Notes: generated by a model from the sequence alone, not told the origin. Counted from the first letter of the stretch, positions 42,240 through 51,867 are shown. The stretch: 64,000 nt of DNA from Cordylochernes scorpioides (GCA_030710605.1 CP092869.1:8343854-8407853), one strand, 5' to 3'. Numbers and translations: made by a program.

Positions 42240-42780
42240 ATACAGTTAAACATGTCCATAGTGCCCCCTCTAAATAGCACCTCCCTCTCTATAGCGCCCG
42301 ATATCTATAGGTACTTCCTCGGCGTGGAACTGAGGAGTGAAGACCTTGTCTGGAGGAGAACTCTCTCAAGGTGGGAAGTCTTCCTTGCTGAAGACATTTG
42401 TACACATACAACTATATATATTCCCCTACATTTTATATGCCCTTTATTTACTATCTTATTATATATTTTTTCCACCTTTGTAAAAACTGATTAGAAGAAT
42501 CAATAAAATTGTTTAAATTGTCAAAAAAAAAAAAATTGTCTATAGCGCCCCCTCTAAATAACGCCTCCCTCTCTATAGCGCCCGATTTTAAATACGTAGT
42601 ACGATGCGATTTACATTAAAAGTGACCTGTCTATAGTTCCCCCTCTAAATAACACCTCCCTCTCTATAGCGCCCGATTTTAAATAAGTAGTACGATGCGA
42701 TTTACATTAAAAGTGACCACTCTATAGCACCCTATTTTGTTGAATCCCAAGAGGGGGCGCTATAGAGATATTTAACTGTA
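42240..42780. mobile_element. pogo-like MITE with tandem interior and LINE insert
   Basis: Ends ACAGTTAAACATGTCCATAG and, inverted, ACAGTTAAATATCTCTATAG with GCGCCCCCTC. A ~92 bp unit (CTATAGCGCCCGATTTTAAATA .. GCGATTTACATTAAAAGTGACC) is repeated at 42538-42720. A LINE fragment at 42299-42536 interrupts the left part. Confidence 0.65.
42299..42536 (+). pseudogene. non-LTR family 5, 3' end
   Basis: Encodes I-Y-R-Y-F-L-G-V-E-L-R-S and L-V-W-R-R-T-L-S-R-W, as at 60.9 kb. It ends GAATCAATAAAATTG-TTTAAATTGTC-A13-TTGTC. 5' truncated. Confidence 0.8.
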
Positions 42781-43020
42781 TTACAAAAAGAATCATACGC
42801 ACCAAAATAGTTCAGATTTCTTACAACAGAGGGCGCGGGATATTGCATCATATATAAATATAGATATCTTTGCCGATTATGATCCTACCGGCCAGTACTG
42901 TAAATAACTTTCCCCGATAATCTATTTCTAGAGGACGGTTGGGGGGGAGGGGGGAAGGGACGAACCATTATTTGATTGTTTGTCTACACCCAGCTTCTTC
43001 CTTACTTCTTCCTCTTTCTT
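42781..43020. other. no recognisable gene
   Basis: Contains GGGGGGGAGGGGGGAAGGG at ~42940 and no repeat partner. Confidence 0.4.
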
Positions 43021-43024
43021 AGAC

Positions 43025-43310
43025 AATTGACAATTCAAACAATTTTATTGATTCTTTTAATCAAATTTTACAAAGGAGAAACAATAAAAGAGTAAAAGGG
43101 CATACAAAGTGTAGGAGAATACATATATAGTTGTGTACAAATGTCTTCAGCAAGGAAGGCTTCCCCACCTTGAGAGAATTCTCCTCCAGACAAGGTCTTC
43201 TTGTTCACTCCTCAGTTCCACACCGAGGAAGTACCTATAGATGTGTGTCTTGGCAGACGTCAGGATGGTGTCATCGTCTAGGCCATGCCCGAAGACCCAG
43301 CCCCTCTTTC
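43025..43310 (-). pseudogene. non-LTR family 5, 3' end, minus strand
   Basis: Inverse of the family 5 tail (GACAATTCAAACAATTTTAT TGATTC) through CTTCCCCACCTTGAGAG, CCGAGGAAGTACCTATAGAT and CGTCTAGGCCATGCCCGAAG. Confidence 0.8.
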
Positions 43311-44090
43311 TTAGAGAGATTGTTGAGATTTACAAATATTGAATTGACATCATTCAATATCAAATTCTTCTTTGAGCGATTAGAGCCTACAAATCTACTT
43401 CCTTCAACTGTGTCCATAGTCTTGCGAACATCCCCCTTCTCACATATTATATTGAATCTAAAATAATTAAATATAATTTGGCTCATCTTTCTATAGAGGA
43501 TAAAAATGCTTTTAGACCACATTCTCCAAGTATAATTAGATCATTTTGAAGTGCAAAAATGGTTGAATTATTTCTAAAAACAAATGAAACATTCCAAAGC
43601 TTTTTTCCATTTGGAATTCAACATTTTTCCGTTCCAATTTTTATAATGCCCAGTTCAAAACAAACCATGGAAATATTATGGGATTTTTATCAAAATTTGG
43701 AGCGGGTGAGGACTCTAGCTGTCATTGTGGCAACAAATTCCAGGACTCGAGACACCTACTGCTGGAATGTCCACTCTTATTTAGCGCTAGACAACAGACA
43801 ATAAATAATGTTGCAGATCTATATCAATTTGTAAATAGCAGAGAGAATTATCATAGGTTTAACTATCTTTGTAAATATATTTATGATTGTCTTTCGGGCC
43901 TGAAAGGTTCAGATTCCTAATATATCTTATTGTTTCTCTTTTTAAATTTTTAATTATTTTTTTTCTTGTATAATATGTTTATAACTGTTTCGGTTTAAAA
44001 ATGTAAATCGACGCAATTATCCCTAGCCGGGATATCGAGTTTTGTGTGTTAAAAAATATATAAAAATGAATACAAGTAGTTTAAATAAAT
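43311..44090 (+). pseudogene. non-LTR family 2, longer 3' part
   Basis: 43680-43920 is open: S-S-C-H-C-G-N-K-F, R-H-L-L-L-E-C-P-L-L-F, A-R-Q-Q-T-I-N-N-V. Frame-broken sequence from ~43320 probably continues the protein upstream. 3'UTR as at 7.07-7.2 kb. The two copies differ at several residues, so they are independent insertions. Confidence 0.8.
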
Positions 44091-44184
44091 AAAAAAATAT
44101 ATAAGAAGAGGTATCATTAAAAAAATTGTAAACAAGATAAAATAAAAGAGGAAACTATTTACAGTTTTTAAAATAAAAAAGGTA

Positions 44185-44345
44185 TATCCTGAACAGGAGA
44201 ACACGTGCTTCTTTAATACCCATTTATTGGTTTCTCAAGAAGCCTCATCAAATTATTGATGGATGATATTTGCATAATAGATTTTGCTTGATAAAGAGGA
44301 TTCCACGAAAGCTTTAAGGTATAAATAATAAATAGAAAAACTTAG
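44185..44345 (+). repeat. Penelope-like terminus with degenerate hammerhead-like block
   Basis: GGTATATCCTGAACAGGAGA matches the P1b edge. GCTTGATAAAG..CACGAAAGC is arranged like a decayed CUGANGA..GAAA pair. Confidence 0.4.
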
Positions 44346-44454
44346 CGTTTATACAATTTGACAATTCAAAATATCTTATCAACACATTCTCAGTAAATTG
44401 TTACAATACTCAATGATAAATTGAACAAAGATAAATGTGATTATTCACAATTTG

Positions 44455-44530
44455 GTGATAAATATATACAGCTGTTCTCAGGAAGGGAGGCTCCTTCATC
44501 TTGTCTTCCTCCAGACAAGGACAGGATCTC
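44455..44530 (-). repeat. short degraded family 5 fragment
   Basis: CAGGAAGGGAGGCTCC, TCTTCCTCCAGACAAGGACA parallel the minus-strand end of family 5 at 60.9 kb. Confidence 0.4.
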
Positions 44531-44559
44531 TCATTTAAATGTTGAGATGATACTCATTT

Positions 44560-45045
44560 ATAAATTTAATTGCCATCTATCGTTAATCTTTTACACAAAT
44601 AAATTTACTGGCAATGCGTTTCTTTTAAATATCATCAAATATTATCTCTACAGACCTTACTGCAATGATATGAGTTATTGAATGAGAGGGCTTGGCTCAT
44701 CAGTAGTTAACCCTCTCAGCGGTTTCGCCAAATTAATCTCTAGACCGCTCTATTATTGTATTGGAATGGTTTGGAATATTACCTGTATTTTCTATGGAGG
44801 GCAGATTAGGTTACTAAACACCCCTAAGCTGTCTTCCATAGAAAATACAGGGTATATTCCAAACCAATCCAATACAATAGTAGAGCGGTCTAGAGATTAA
44901 TTTGCCGAAACCGCTGAGAGGGTTCACTACTGATGAGCCAAGCCCTCTCATTCAATAACTCATATAATTGCAGTAAGGTCTGTAGAGATAATATTTGATG
45001 ATATTTAAAAGAAACGCATTGCCAGTAAATTTATTTGTGTAAAGG
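44560..45045. mobile_element. palindromic element family A, long foldback
   Basis: ~485 bp. Tail TTGCCATCTATCGTTAA, arms from ACACAAATAAATTTACTGGC through GACCTTACTGCAATGATATG, GAGAGGGCTTGGCTCATCAG, CTCTAGACCGCTCTATTATT to ACCTGTATTTTCTATGGAGG; the right half is the reverse complement, meeting near 44815. It could form a hairpin of well over 200 bp. Non-coding. Confidence 0.9.
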
Positions 45046-45139
45046 ATTATACATATAGAGACTTATCGTATATCTATAAAGTATAGAAAGACAAAACGAG
45101 CCATTATAAGCTACAAGTACATGTAGAACGACGCTATAG

Positions 45140-45394
45140 GAAGAGCTGAGTCATGCCCCAACTATGCAAATACATACCGGGTCCTATACAGGAAGAACTT
45201 ATTTACATAAGGAAGTCGTATTACATCAGGAAGTAAGGACAAAGGCATTCCAACAACCTGGATTTACGATCCATGGCGAACGTCCACGACATATGAATGA
45301 TTCAACTTTGGACAATGTCGACCCAAACTTCAGACCATATTTGAAACAAGATATCAATATTTTAAGAGAGAGTCAAATACGATCCTTTGAATAA
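45140..45394 (+). CDS. unassigned open frame, possible host exon or retrocopy
   Basis: An 84-codon stretch between st op codons; first Met at 45164, stop at 45392-45394. Balanced, hydrophilic composition with G-F-T-I-H-G-E-R-P-R-H-M-N-D-S and D-P-N-F-R-P-Y-L-K-Q-D-I. It looks more protein-like than other orphan frames here and has no repeat partner in the window. I do not recognise the family. It is flanked by palindromic elements A and C. Confidence 0.35.
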   Translation, partial: EELSHAPTMQIHTGSYTGRTYLHKEVVLHQEVRTKAFQQPGFTIHGERPRHMNDSTLDNVDPNFRPYLKQDINILRESQIRSFE

Positions 45395-45765
45395 GTTTAT
45401 AAAACAACGTTTGAAGGGTTTTACAGCAAATGTTTCTTTTGAACGAAAAATCGTAATTTGATTTTAAGGAGAAATAACGAATATTTCTATCCTTAGGGAT
45501 GAAGTATGAAAGGATGAATTGTGAAAAGTAATGATAAACGGAAAAATGAAGTGTCCAAAGATAGGAAAAATGAGGAAAAAATTATCATTACTCTTCACAA
45601 TTCATCCTTTCATACTTCATCCTTAAGGATAGAAAATAATCGTTATTTCTCCTTAAAATAAATTGCGATTTTTCGTTCAAAATAAACATTTTCGATAAAA
45701 ATGTCAAACGTTGTTTAACAATCATTAGCCGAATTATATTGTACCGTAAAATAAGTTTATACATG
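45395..45765. mobile_element. palindromic element family C, foldback of SINE-2 bodies
   Basis: Arms ACAACGTTTGAAGGGTTTT, CGAAAAATCGTAATTTG, AAGGAGAAATAACGA, GAAGTATGAAAGGATGAATT, GTAATGATAAACGGAAAAAT and reverse complement. The arm is the SINE-2 body; no tRNA-like head in the centre. Confidence 0.8.
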
Positions 45766-46039
45766 AAAAAAGGCATACCTGGATCTGTTAAAGAAAAACA
45801 ACAATTTATTTCTCAAAATATTTCGAGAGATTGTTCCCTCTTTATCAATTTATTGCACAGTATGGGAGAAAATACTTGTTTTCTTTTTTTCTTTACAGAT
45901 CCAAGAACGCCCCTTTTTTATATAAAGACCAATATTTTCTTTAACCATGTTATAAGAGGGTTGATAGAGAGGAATCGTATAAACCGTCAAATTTCGACAT
46001 CCAAACTTTTTTTTTTTTTCTAAAAAAAAAAAAGATTAA

Positions 46040-46205
46040 ATGGATCCCTGATTCTTGCAAAGATCCAATTCTACCAAAAAGTAAAGTTATCCAAACAGGG
46101 TTCTGACACAATTGTAAGTGAAAAAGTCGAACTGCTTCTACATGTGTAAACATCTGGTGTACTTATAGTAAAATACGTTGTTAACTACCTACCATGATTA
46201 TTATG
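46040..46205 (+). mobile_element. SINE-1, headless copy
   Basis: GGATCCCTGATTCTTGCAAA, ATCCAAACAGGGTTCTGAC, GTAAGTGAAAAAGTCGAACT, then CTACCTACCATGATTATTAT. More diverged than other copies. Confidence 0.75.
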
Positions 46206-46560
46206 ACGTATTTGGGATCAAAAAGAAACTCACCGCCACACTGTTATAATGTTTGTCTAAAACTCTATTACAATTCCCAACCAGCCAGTCCTGAACATCT
46301 ATTGAATTGTATTAAATCCTCCAAAAAAGACCTCTGGGAAAACCCCAAGACTATAATAGAAAAGCTGAGACAATGGAACCTAGTGGAGATCGTTTAAACA
46401 ACTTGAGGAATAAGTATCAATAACAACATACAGGATTCTGTTTATGCTACATCGTCCGTTCTTACCCCAGGACTATAATAGAAAAGCTGAGACAATGAAA
46501 CCTAATAGAGATCGTTTAAACGACTTAAGGAATAAGCAACAACAACAACAAAACTCTATT
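46206..46560 (+). pseudogene. non-LTR family 7, 3' end duplicated in tandem
   Basis: Encodes P-A-S-P-E-H-L-L-N-C-I-K-S-S-K-K-D-L-W-E (knuckle H-x3-C), I-I-E-K-L-R-Q-W-N-L-V-E-I-V, stop at ~46395. The last codons, stop and UTR (GACTATAATAGAAAAGCTGA ... GATCGTTTAAAC) occur a second time at 46470-46530, ~118 bp later, and the second copy ends in (CAA)n. It parallels the two minisatellites at small scale. Confidence 0.8.
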
Positions 46561-46759
46561 ACTGAATTACTGATGATTTATCATTATTTTAAATGAATAA
46601 GTCCTAAGACTGGCTATCCCAAAGTGATGTATAGGCATTGTCTGGTAATCAAATGTTGCCTTGATCCAGTTGGTTCATTCATTGAGGATTTTCGTGGGAA
46701 ACTGGTCACAGAAAATCATAAACACTTTTAACGATATTTTCTTGAATTTATTATTAAAA

Positions 46760-46937
46760 TTCAATTCTACAGTCTTTATATCATGGAATAAATATAATTT
46801 TAAAGATGGCGTGTATGGCTCATCAGTGGTAAACCCTCCCAGCGGTTTCGCCATGTTTGGGTTCAGTGATGTCACTACTGATGGTCCTCCCAATATTTGC
46901 CTCAATGCAGTAATGGCAGTAGAAAATATCGTTTTTA
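46760..46937. repeat. palindromic element family B, foldback
   Basis: TTCTACAGTCTTTATATCAT, TGGCTCATCAGTGGTAAACC, CTCCCAGCGGTTTCGCC, then the reverse arm ending TGCAGTAATGGCAGTAGAAA. Interrupted on its right by the LINE at 46938. Confidence 0.75.
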
Positions 46938-47362
46938 CAACAACAAAAACCTTTATTAAGACACTATTGTCTTACAAGGGGATTCCCCTAAAAGGTTATA
47001 TATGTACATGAGTGAGGAGGAAAAGCAATTTAGAGGGGAGGGGGAGCAATCAGCCGTTGTCTGTGGAGTTGAGCACTTCTTCCCTCATTTTATCAACCGC
47101 CCTGAAAAATTTTAAATATTTATAAACAAATGTTTTATCCAGCAGGAGAGTAGTAAAAAATTTATATACATGTTGTTCATTGTAGTGAGTTAGCCCCGAA
47201 ATTTCGCGAATTTCCAGTCTCTTTTCATGTAGGAATGGGCAATGGAATAGATAATGGAACAAATTGTCTTGGATGCCAACATTGCAGAAGTAGCAATTTA
47301 AAAGGTCGCTGTCCCAAAATCCAATGATATCCTCGCGGAAAAGAAACCATAGAAACTTTTGA
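46938..47362 (-). mobile_element. non-LTR family 3, 425 bp, 15 bp target duplication
   Basis: AAAATATCGTTTTTA at 46923-46937 and 47363-47377. Encodes C-Y-F-C-N-V-G-I-Q-D-N then H-Y-L-F-H-C-P-F-L (C-x2-C..H-x4-C), E-E-V-L-N-S-T-D-N-G, stop; tail AATAAAGG-TTTTTGTTGTTG. Same length and nearly the same 5' edge as 29207-29631. Confidence 0.92.
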
Positions 47363-47479
47363 AAAATATCGTTTTTATTGAAAAGTAGAAATATTCTCGC
47401 TAATAAAATAGTGTTTACATACAACACGCATTTTAAAGTAAAAAACATATTATGTGTTATTGTAAAGGACATATTTTAT

Positions 47480-47800
47480 AAATAAATTTTCGATTAAAAT
47501 ATGTCAAAATTGTTTATCTTCTACAAGAATTTGTGTTTGCTTTTGGAATTTTATTTTTTATTTGACGTAAACACACACAAATCCTCTTACAAAACAGACG
47601 ATATCTGCCTTACGAAATATTTTAGAATAAAAAAGGAATTTAATCTAATTTAAGTTTTCTATAATAGCTGAATATTTATAAAGATTGCAATTTTCCCCTC
47701 ATAAATGATAAAATTCTTTAAATAGCTCATATTGAGGTGTAAAAAAAAAAACGGAATAACAAGAAAGATTAAGGATAAATAAACTAAAATGTAACAATAA
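47480..47800. other. no recognisable gene
   Basis: AT-rich; no supported feature. Confidence 0.5.
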
Positions 47801-47804
47801 TCAT

Positions 47805-47960
47805 TTATTGTTAATCCAATACAATGGTAGAGCGGTCTAGAGATTAATTTGGCGATACCGCTGAGAGGGTTCACTACTGATAAGCCAAGCCCTCTCATTC
47901 AATAACTTATATCATTGCAGTAAGGTCTGTAGAAATAATATTTGAAGATAATCATTTATT
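47805..47960. repeat. palindromic element family A, right half
   Basis: CCAATACAATGGTAGAGCGG, TTTGGCGATACCGCTGAGAG, CCAAGCCCTCTCATTCAATA, GCAGTAAGGTCTGTAG. Confidence 0.75.
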
Positions 47961-47989
47961 TCGCATTCATCTATATATAGACTCATTGT

Positions 47990-48240
47990 AAAGCTAGAGG
48001 CTGCCAGGCCGGCATACATAGCACTTCAAATTAAAGATACTTCGGTCAGAAAATCTTTTTATTATCTCGACGTTTGGACAAAAATCTTTTGTCCTCGTCC
48101 TTGTCCCTGCAGCCTTAGAATTATTTTTAACGCTTTGCCAAATGTTTTAATTTTTGTTTGCTCCTGACGAGGACAAAAGATTTTTGTCGAAACGTCGAGA
48201 TAATAAAAAGATTTACTGGCCGGAGTATCTTTAATTTTAA
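47990..48240. mobile_element. P2 elements in inverted pair
   Basis: Left (-): AGGCTGCCAGGCCGG, AAAGATACTTCGGTC, TCGACGTTTGGACAAAAATC; right (+): TTTGCTCCTGACGAGGAC, GTCGAAACGTCGAG, TTTACTGGCCGGAGTATC. The two could pair over most of their length. Confidence 0.75.
48162..48200 (+). ncRNA. hammerhead-like motif (P2)
   Basis: CTC, CTGACGA, G, GACAAAA-GAT-TTTTGTC (7 pairs), GAAACGTC, GAG. Core boxes complete and stem III is palindromic ACGT, the dimer-type arrangement. One unpaired base before stem II and a 3-pair stem I leave activity doubtful. The left partner at ~48066-48100 (-) has lost both boxes (AGGACGA, CAAAC). Confidence 0.6.
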
Positions 48241-48244
48241 TAAA

Positions 48245-48310
48245 TATATACTTATGGATAAAACTTGAGAAAGTGGAAAGTCTTTGATATCGCCGGGTCG
48301 TCTGTTATTT
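48245..48310 (+). repeat. M1 mariner-like end
   Basis: ATACTTATGGATAAAACTTG, GTCTTTGATATCGCCGGGTC. Confidence 0.6.
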
Positions 48311-48511
48311 AATTTTTTTTTAAGAAGGCAGAGGCAATTTTGTTCACACATAGTTGGTTTCAACTTCAGGTCACTACTTGTATAAACTCGTCTATTATGA
48401 TTAAAAGAGAATTTTGAAGAATTCAAACCCCACTTCATCCCTTAGCCTATAAGATTATACAAAAGAATTGAGCTGGCACAAAAAATATTATTCAAATGCA
48501 TTTGATTTACA

Positions 48512-48882
48512 ATCATGGACAAAACTTAAGGAAGTTGTACCGTTTAGTATGTATATCGGGACAATAACTCTGAAAGATACACTCATGGACAAAACTTAAA
48601 GGAAGTTGTACCTTTCAGCATGTATATCGGGATTGAGACAATAACTCTGAAAAATACACTTATGGACGACACTTAAGGAAGTTGTACTTTTAGCATGTAT
48701 ATCGGGATTAAGATAATAACTCAGAAAAATATTTGATACACAGTGTCCTTTATTGAAGATACAAGAAATAACCAAGAATGAAGAATAGTACCTCTGTCTT
48801 CTTCTTAAAAAATAAAAATAAAAAGGACGACCGGCGATATCAAATACTTTCCATTTCCTTAACTTTTGTACATGAGTGTATA
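48512..48882. mobile_element. M1 mariner-like MITE with triplicated left end
   Basis: CATGGACAAAACTTAAGG-GTTGTAC..ATGTATATCGGGA..ACAATAACTC occurs three times, about 72 bp apart (48512, 48583, 48657). One right end follows (CTTAACTTTTGTACATGAGT). Confidence 0.75.
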
Positions 48883-49029
48883 TTCTCGTCTAAATATCCC
48901 AACTTATCTATATCCAGTGTTATATGGACCTGACTCATCATTGTTGATATCTCTCAGATATTTCTTTATTTGAAATATCAGCTTTGTTTGTGGTTTTATG
49001 AAAATAATACTTTAATGAGTTTTGAAATT

Positions 49030-49810
49030 TCCGATAAAATACGACGAGTCTTGTTGACTTTATGGTATATTAGAGATTTATATATAAAGATAGAAAGGGC
49101 ACCTCTCCTGTCAAAATAGACACAGAAAGCTAGAAGAGCTTAAATTGACTTGTTCCATTATATGTATGTTCCATATGTAAATACCTGTTTTCTTTCCTCT
49201 TTTCGCTCTTCACTTCTTCCATCCATATTTCCCTTTTTTTTTCCAAATCCATATTCTTATTATCCATAGGATCATTCAAATAATAATCTTTATATATTTA
49301 CCATGTGTATATAATCTTTCTCAAATTTTACACCTTTGTATATTTCCCACTTTCATAGGTTTCTCCGTCTTGTAAGCTCAAGGAGAATCCTCTGTAAGAC
49401 CTGTGTGTCTTAATAAAGGTTTTTGTGTGTGTGTGACACAGAAAGCTATGTAACATGTTGATATTGCAAACTAGCAGACTGAGATAGGTGACAACACCAA
49501 CTTTGGAAATTTCAGAACGTTCACATGGAGACCATAGTTTCGAGTTATGACCTTTGTCTGTTCAAAGGGCTTTAAAATTTCATTAGAATTACAAAGGATC
49601 CATGGAAGCTTCATAATTTACCATGGTATGCTTATCTGACAAAGTGGCTAGGTCAATTCTAGGAACAAAACATGAACGGAAATTTTGACGAGAGTAGATT
49701 AATCTATAAAAAAAGTTCACCTCTCCTATCAAAATAGACTCTAAAACAGTCCCATCTATTGATAGTGTTTGCAAACTAGCAAACTCGGGTCAGTGAAAAA
49801 AAAATTAAAC
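49030..49810 (+). mobile_element. hammerhead element H, degraded and split
   Basis: ACGACGAGTCTTGTTGACTT, GGGCACCTCTCCTGTCAAAA, AGCAGACTGAGATAGGTGAC, GGAGACCATAGTTTCGAG, GGAAATTTTGACGAGAGTAG. The ribozyme remnant at ~49525-49565 (-) keeps CGAAAC but CUGACGA has become CAGACAA. Interrupted at 49133-49435. Confidence 0.7.
49133..49435 (+). mobile_element. 5'-truncated LINE, 13 bp target duplication
   Basis: ACACAGAAAGCTA at 49120-49132 and 49436-49448. The insert is non-coding and ends CCTCTGTAAGACCTGTGTG, AATAAAGG-TTTTTGTGTGTGTGTG. Confidence 0.85.
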
Positions 49811-49819
49811 TAGATTAGT

Positions 49820-49888
49820 AAAATTCAGAATTGTAAAACGACACTTGAAGTTACACCGCATAAGTTTATTTTCAATGAAAAATCAAAA
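49820..49888 (+). repeat. palindromic element C arm running into a gap
   Basis: ATTGTAAAACGACACTTGAA, CCGCATAAGTTTATTTTCA, TGAAAAATCAAAA resembles the C arm at 57.76 and 62.18 kb. Confidence 0.6.
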
Positions 49889-49988
49889 NNNNNNNNNNNN
49901 NNNNNNNNNNNNNNNNNNNNNNNNNNNNNNNNNNNNNNNNNNNNNNNNNNNNNNNNNNNNNNNNNNNNNNNNNNNNNNNNNNNNNNNN
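49889..49988. other. assembly gap (100 N)
   Basis: Exactly 100 N, in a palindrome arm. Confidence 0.99.
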
Positions 49989-50330
49989 AAATCTTCTGTG
50001 ATTTGCTTCGAGCCACGATTCACTCTGTCCTCAAACACCAAGAGAAGACTTGGGATCAGCGATGAAATCTTGATCCAACACCAACCACGAGATAATCGAA
50101 GTTTCGATGTAAAAAGAAAGAAGAGAGTTCAACTTCCAATGAGAAGGTCTGTCAATGCGCTTGTACCAGATATATTATAAAACAAAGCTAACCGAAATGG
50201 AACAGAAAATTGAGAATATATATTGATAAATTCTATAAATAAATATATGTTAATATATGATATAATTGATAAATATACATATATAAATAGATAGAGAATT
50301 ATTTTACAAATTATCAATAAAAATGGTATA
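49989..50330. other. no recognisable gene
   Basis: 49989-50180 is less AT-rich and partly open in several frames, but nothing is recognisable. The rest is AT-rich. Confidence 0.4.
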
Positions 50331-50334
50331 TTTT

Positions 50335-50595
50335 ATAGATGGAAATTTTGCCGGGAGGAAATTGATCTAAAGAGACATGGGTCGCCTCTCCCGTCAAAAT
50401 AGACGTCTAAAACCAGACGCCATCTATTAACCGTCGCTGGTCTCTAGGTGGACGCTTTTCAGTTTGTCAAAGCTGGTGTTGTGGCTTTGTCACCGACCCG
50501 AGGCCGCTAGTTGTGGCGACGGTCAATAAATGGCGTCTGGTTTTAGACGTCTATTTTGACGGGAGAGGCTACCCTTGTCTATTTAGGTATATTTT
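50335..50595 (+). mobile_element. hammerhead element H, foldback without ribozyme
   Basis: Arms CTCTCCCGTCAAAATAGACG, TCTAAAACCAGACGCCATCT and reverse complement. The inner body starts TGGTCTCTAGGTGG, i.e. within about five bases of the predicted cut site in the 2055-2098 ribozyme, and runs through CTTTGTCACCGACCCGAGGC. Confidence 0.8.
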
Positions 50596-50739
50596 TATAT
50601 TTAATCATGATTATACACAATTAATGTACCTCTACTACTTTGGTTTAATATACCAATAGCTCGGAAGGTTTGCCATTGTATAACAATGACATTATATTCC
50701 AGTATTCAAAATCAGTAAATATAATTTATAGCATATATT

Positions 50740-50982
50740 TTACACAAATAAATTTACTGGCAATGCGTTTCTTTTTAAATCTCTACAGACCTTACTGCAA
50801 TGATATGATTAATGAATGAGAGGGCTTGGCTGAGAGGGTTCACTACTGATGAGCCAAGCCCTCTCATTCATTAATCATATCATTGCAGTAAGGTCTGTAG
50901 AGATTTAAAAAGAAACGCATTGCCAGTAAATTTATTTGTGTAAAATTTTAACGATAGAGGGCAATAAAATTCAATTTACTAT
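50740..50982. mobile_element. palindromic element family A with ~13 bp target duplication
   Basis: TTATAGCATATAT lies at ~50726-50738 and ~50982-50994. Arms ACACAAATAAATTTACTGGC .. GCAATGATATGATTAATGAA and reverse complement; tail (right) AACGATAGAGGGCAATAAAA. Confidence 0.85.
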
Positions 50983-51004
50983 TATAGCATATATATTATT
51001 TATT

Positions 51005-51165
51005 TAGAATATACCAAACCCTCTCATTCAATAACTCATATCATTGCAGTAAGGTCTGTAGAGATAATATTTGATGATATTTAAAAGAAACGTATTACCA
51101 GTAAATTTATTTGTGTAAAATATTAACGATAGATGGCAATTAAATTTAATTTACTAATATAAATA
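51005..51165. repeat. palindromic element family A, one half
   Basis: ACCCTCTCATTCAATAACTC, GCAGTAAGGTCTGTAGAGAT, GTAAATTTATTTGTGTAAAA, TTAACGATAGATGGCAATTA. Confidence 0.8.
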
Positions 51166-51321
51166 TCTATCATTAGCCTTCAATGCTCCCAACTTCGGGA
51201 GGTGAAACAAAAATTTGCATATCCGTATGCCTCTTACTGAAGAAAGAGATGTTTCTCTCTGAGTCTTTGAACAATGTTATTTACTGATAGTTCTACAGTT
51301 AAGTAGAATATCTGTGACTAT

Positions 51322-51496
51322 TGCCATGTGCAAAATTAGGTAAGACAAACTTCAGGATGAAACAGCAATTTATTTAAGGAAGGAACAAACTGTAAATGAA
51401 TAAAAAAAGATAAGCAATGAGGGAAGTTCACAGATTATGAAAATATTAACATTAAAAATTATACTCTGTTAATAAAATGAAAAATAGTTTGCTACA
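51322..51496 (-). repeat. solo LTR-B, minus strand, degraded
   Basis: TGCCATGTGCAAAATTAGG ... TACTCTGTTAATAAAATG ... GCTACA; ATAT follows. Confidence 0.65.
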
Positions 51497-51604
51497 ATAT
51501 CATTAAACAACAGAAGATATGACCAGAAGACACGCAGTATTTTTTGTTTTTTCCACCAAAAGACTATACTCCTAATTACATGTTTAATAATTCATATTTT
51601 TTAC

Positions 51605-51860
51605 TACACAACAACAAACAACAAAGCCTTTATTTATAGCCTCTCGCCCTATACAGGATCGCCAGTTCACAAGGGATGGGGAGAACACTGTGTTCCGGGA
51701 TATAATCCTGTGGAATATCGCCACCGCTATATACCTATTCTTTGATATTCCATTAATTAGTGCCGGAAATGAAGGACAAAGTTGCCCCGTTTTATCATTT
51801 AATTTTCGTCTTTCCTCAGACAGAGCAGCACAATCAACATATTTTTTACTAATGCTTTTG
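51605..51860 (-). pseudogene. non-LTR family 4, 3' end
   Basis: Reverse complement of 5871-6137: the peptide with D-C-A-A-L-S-E-E-R-R-K-L-N-D-K, 3'UTR CAGTGTTCTCCCCATCCC, GGGCGAGAGGC, AATAAAGGC and a TTGTTG tail. Missing a short segment relative to the other copy. Confidence 0.85.
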
Positions 51861-51867
51861 CTAAATC

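Noticed and set aside
44185..44345. Hammerhead ribozyme at TTGATAAAG..CGAAAGC
   Set aside because: The CUGANGA box is not met and stem II cannot be drawn convincingly; kept only as a possible relic.
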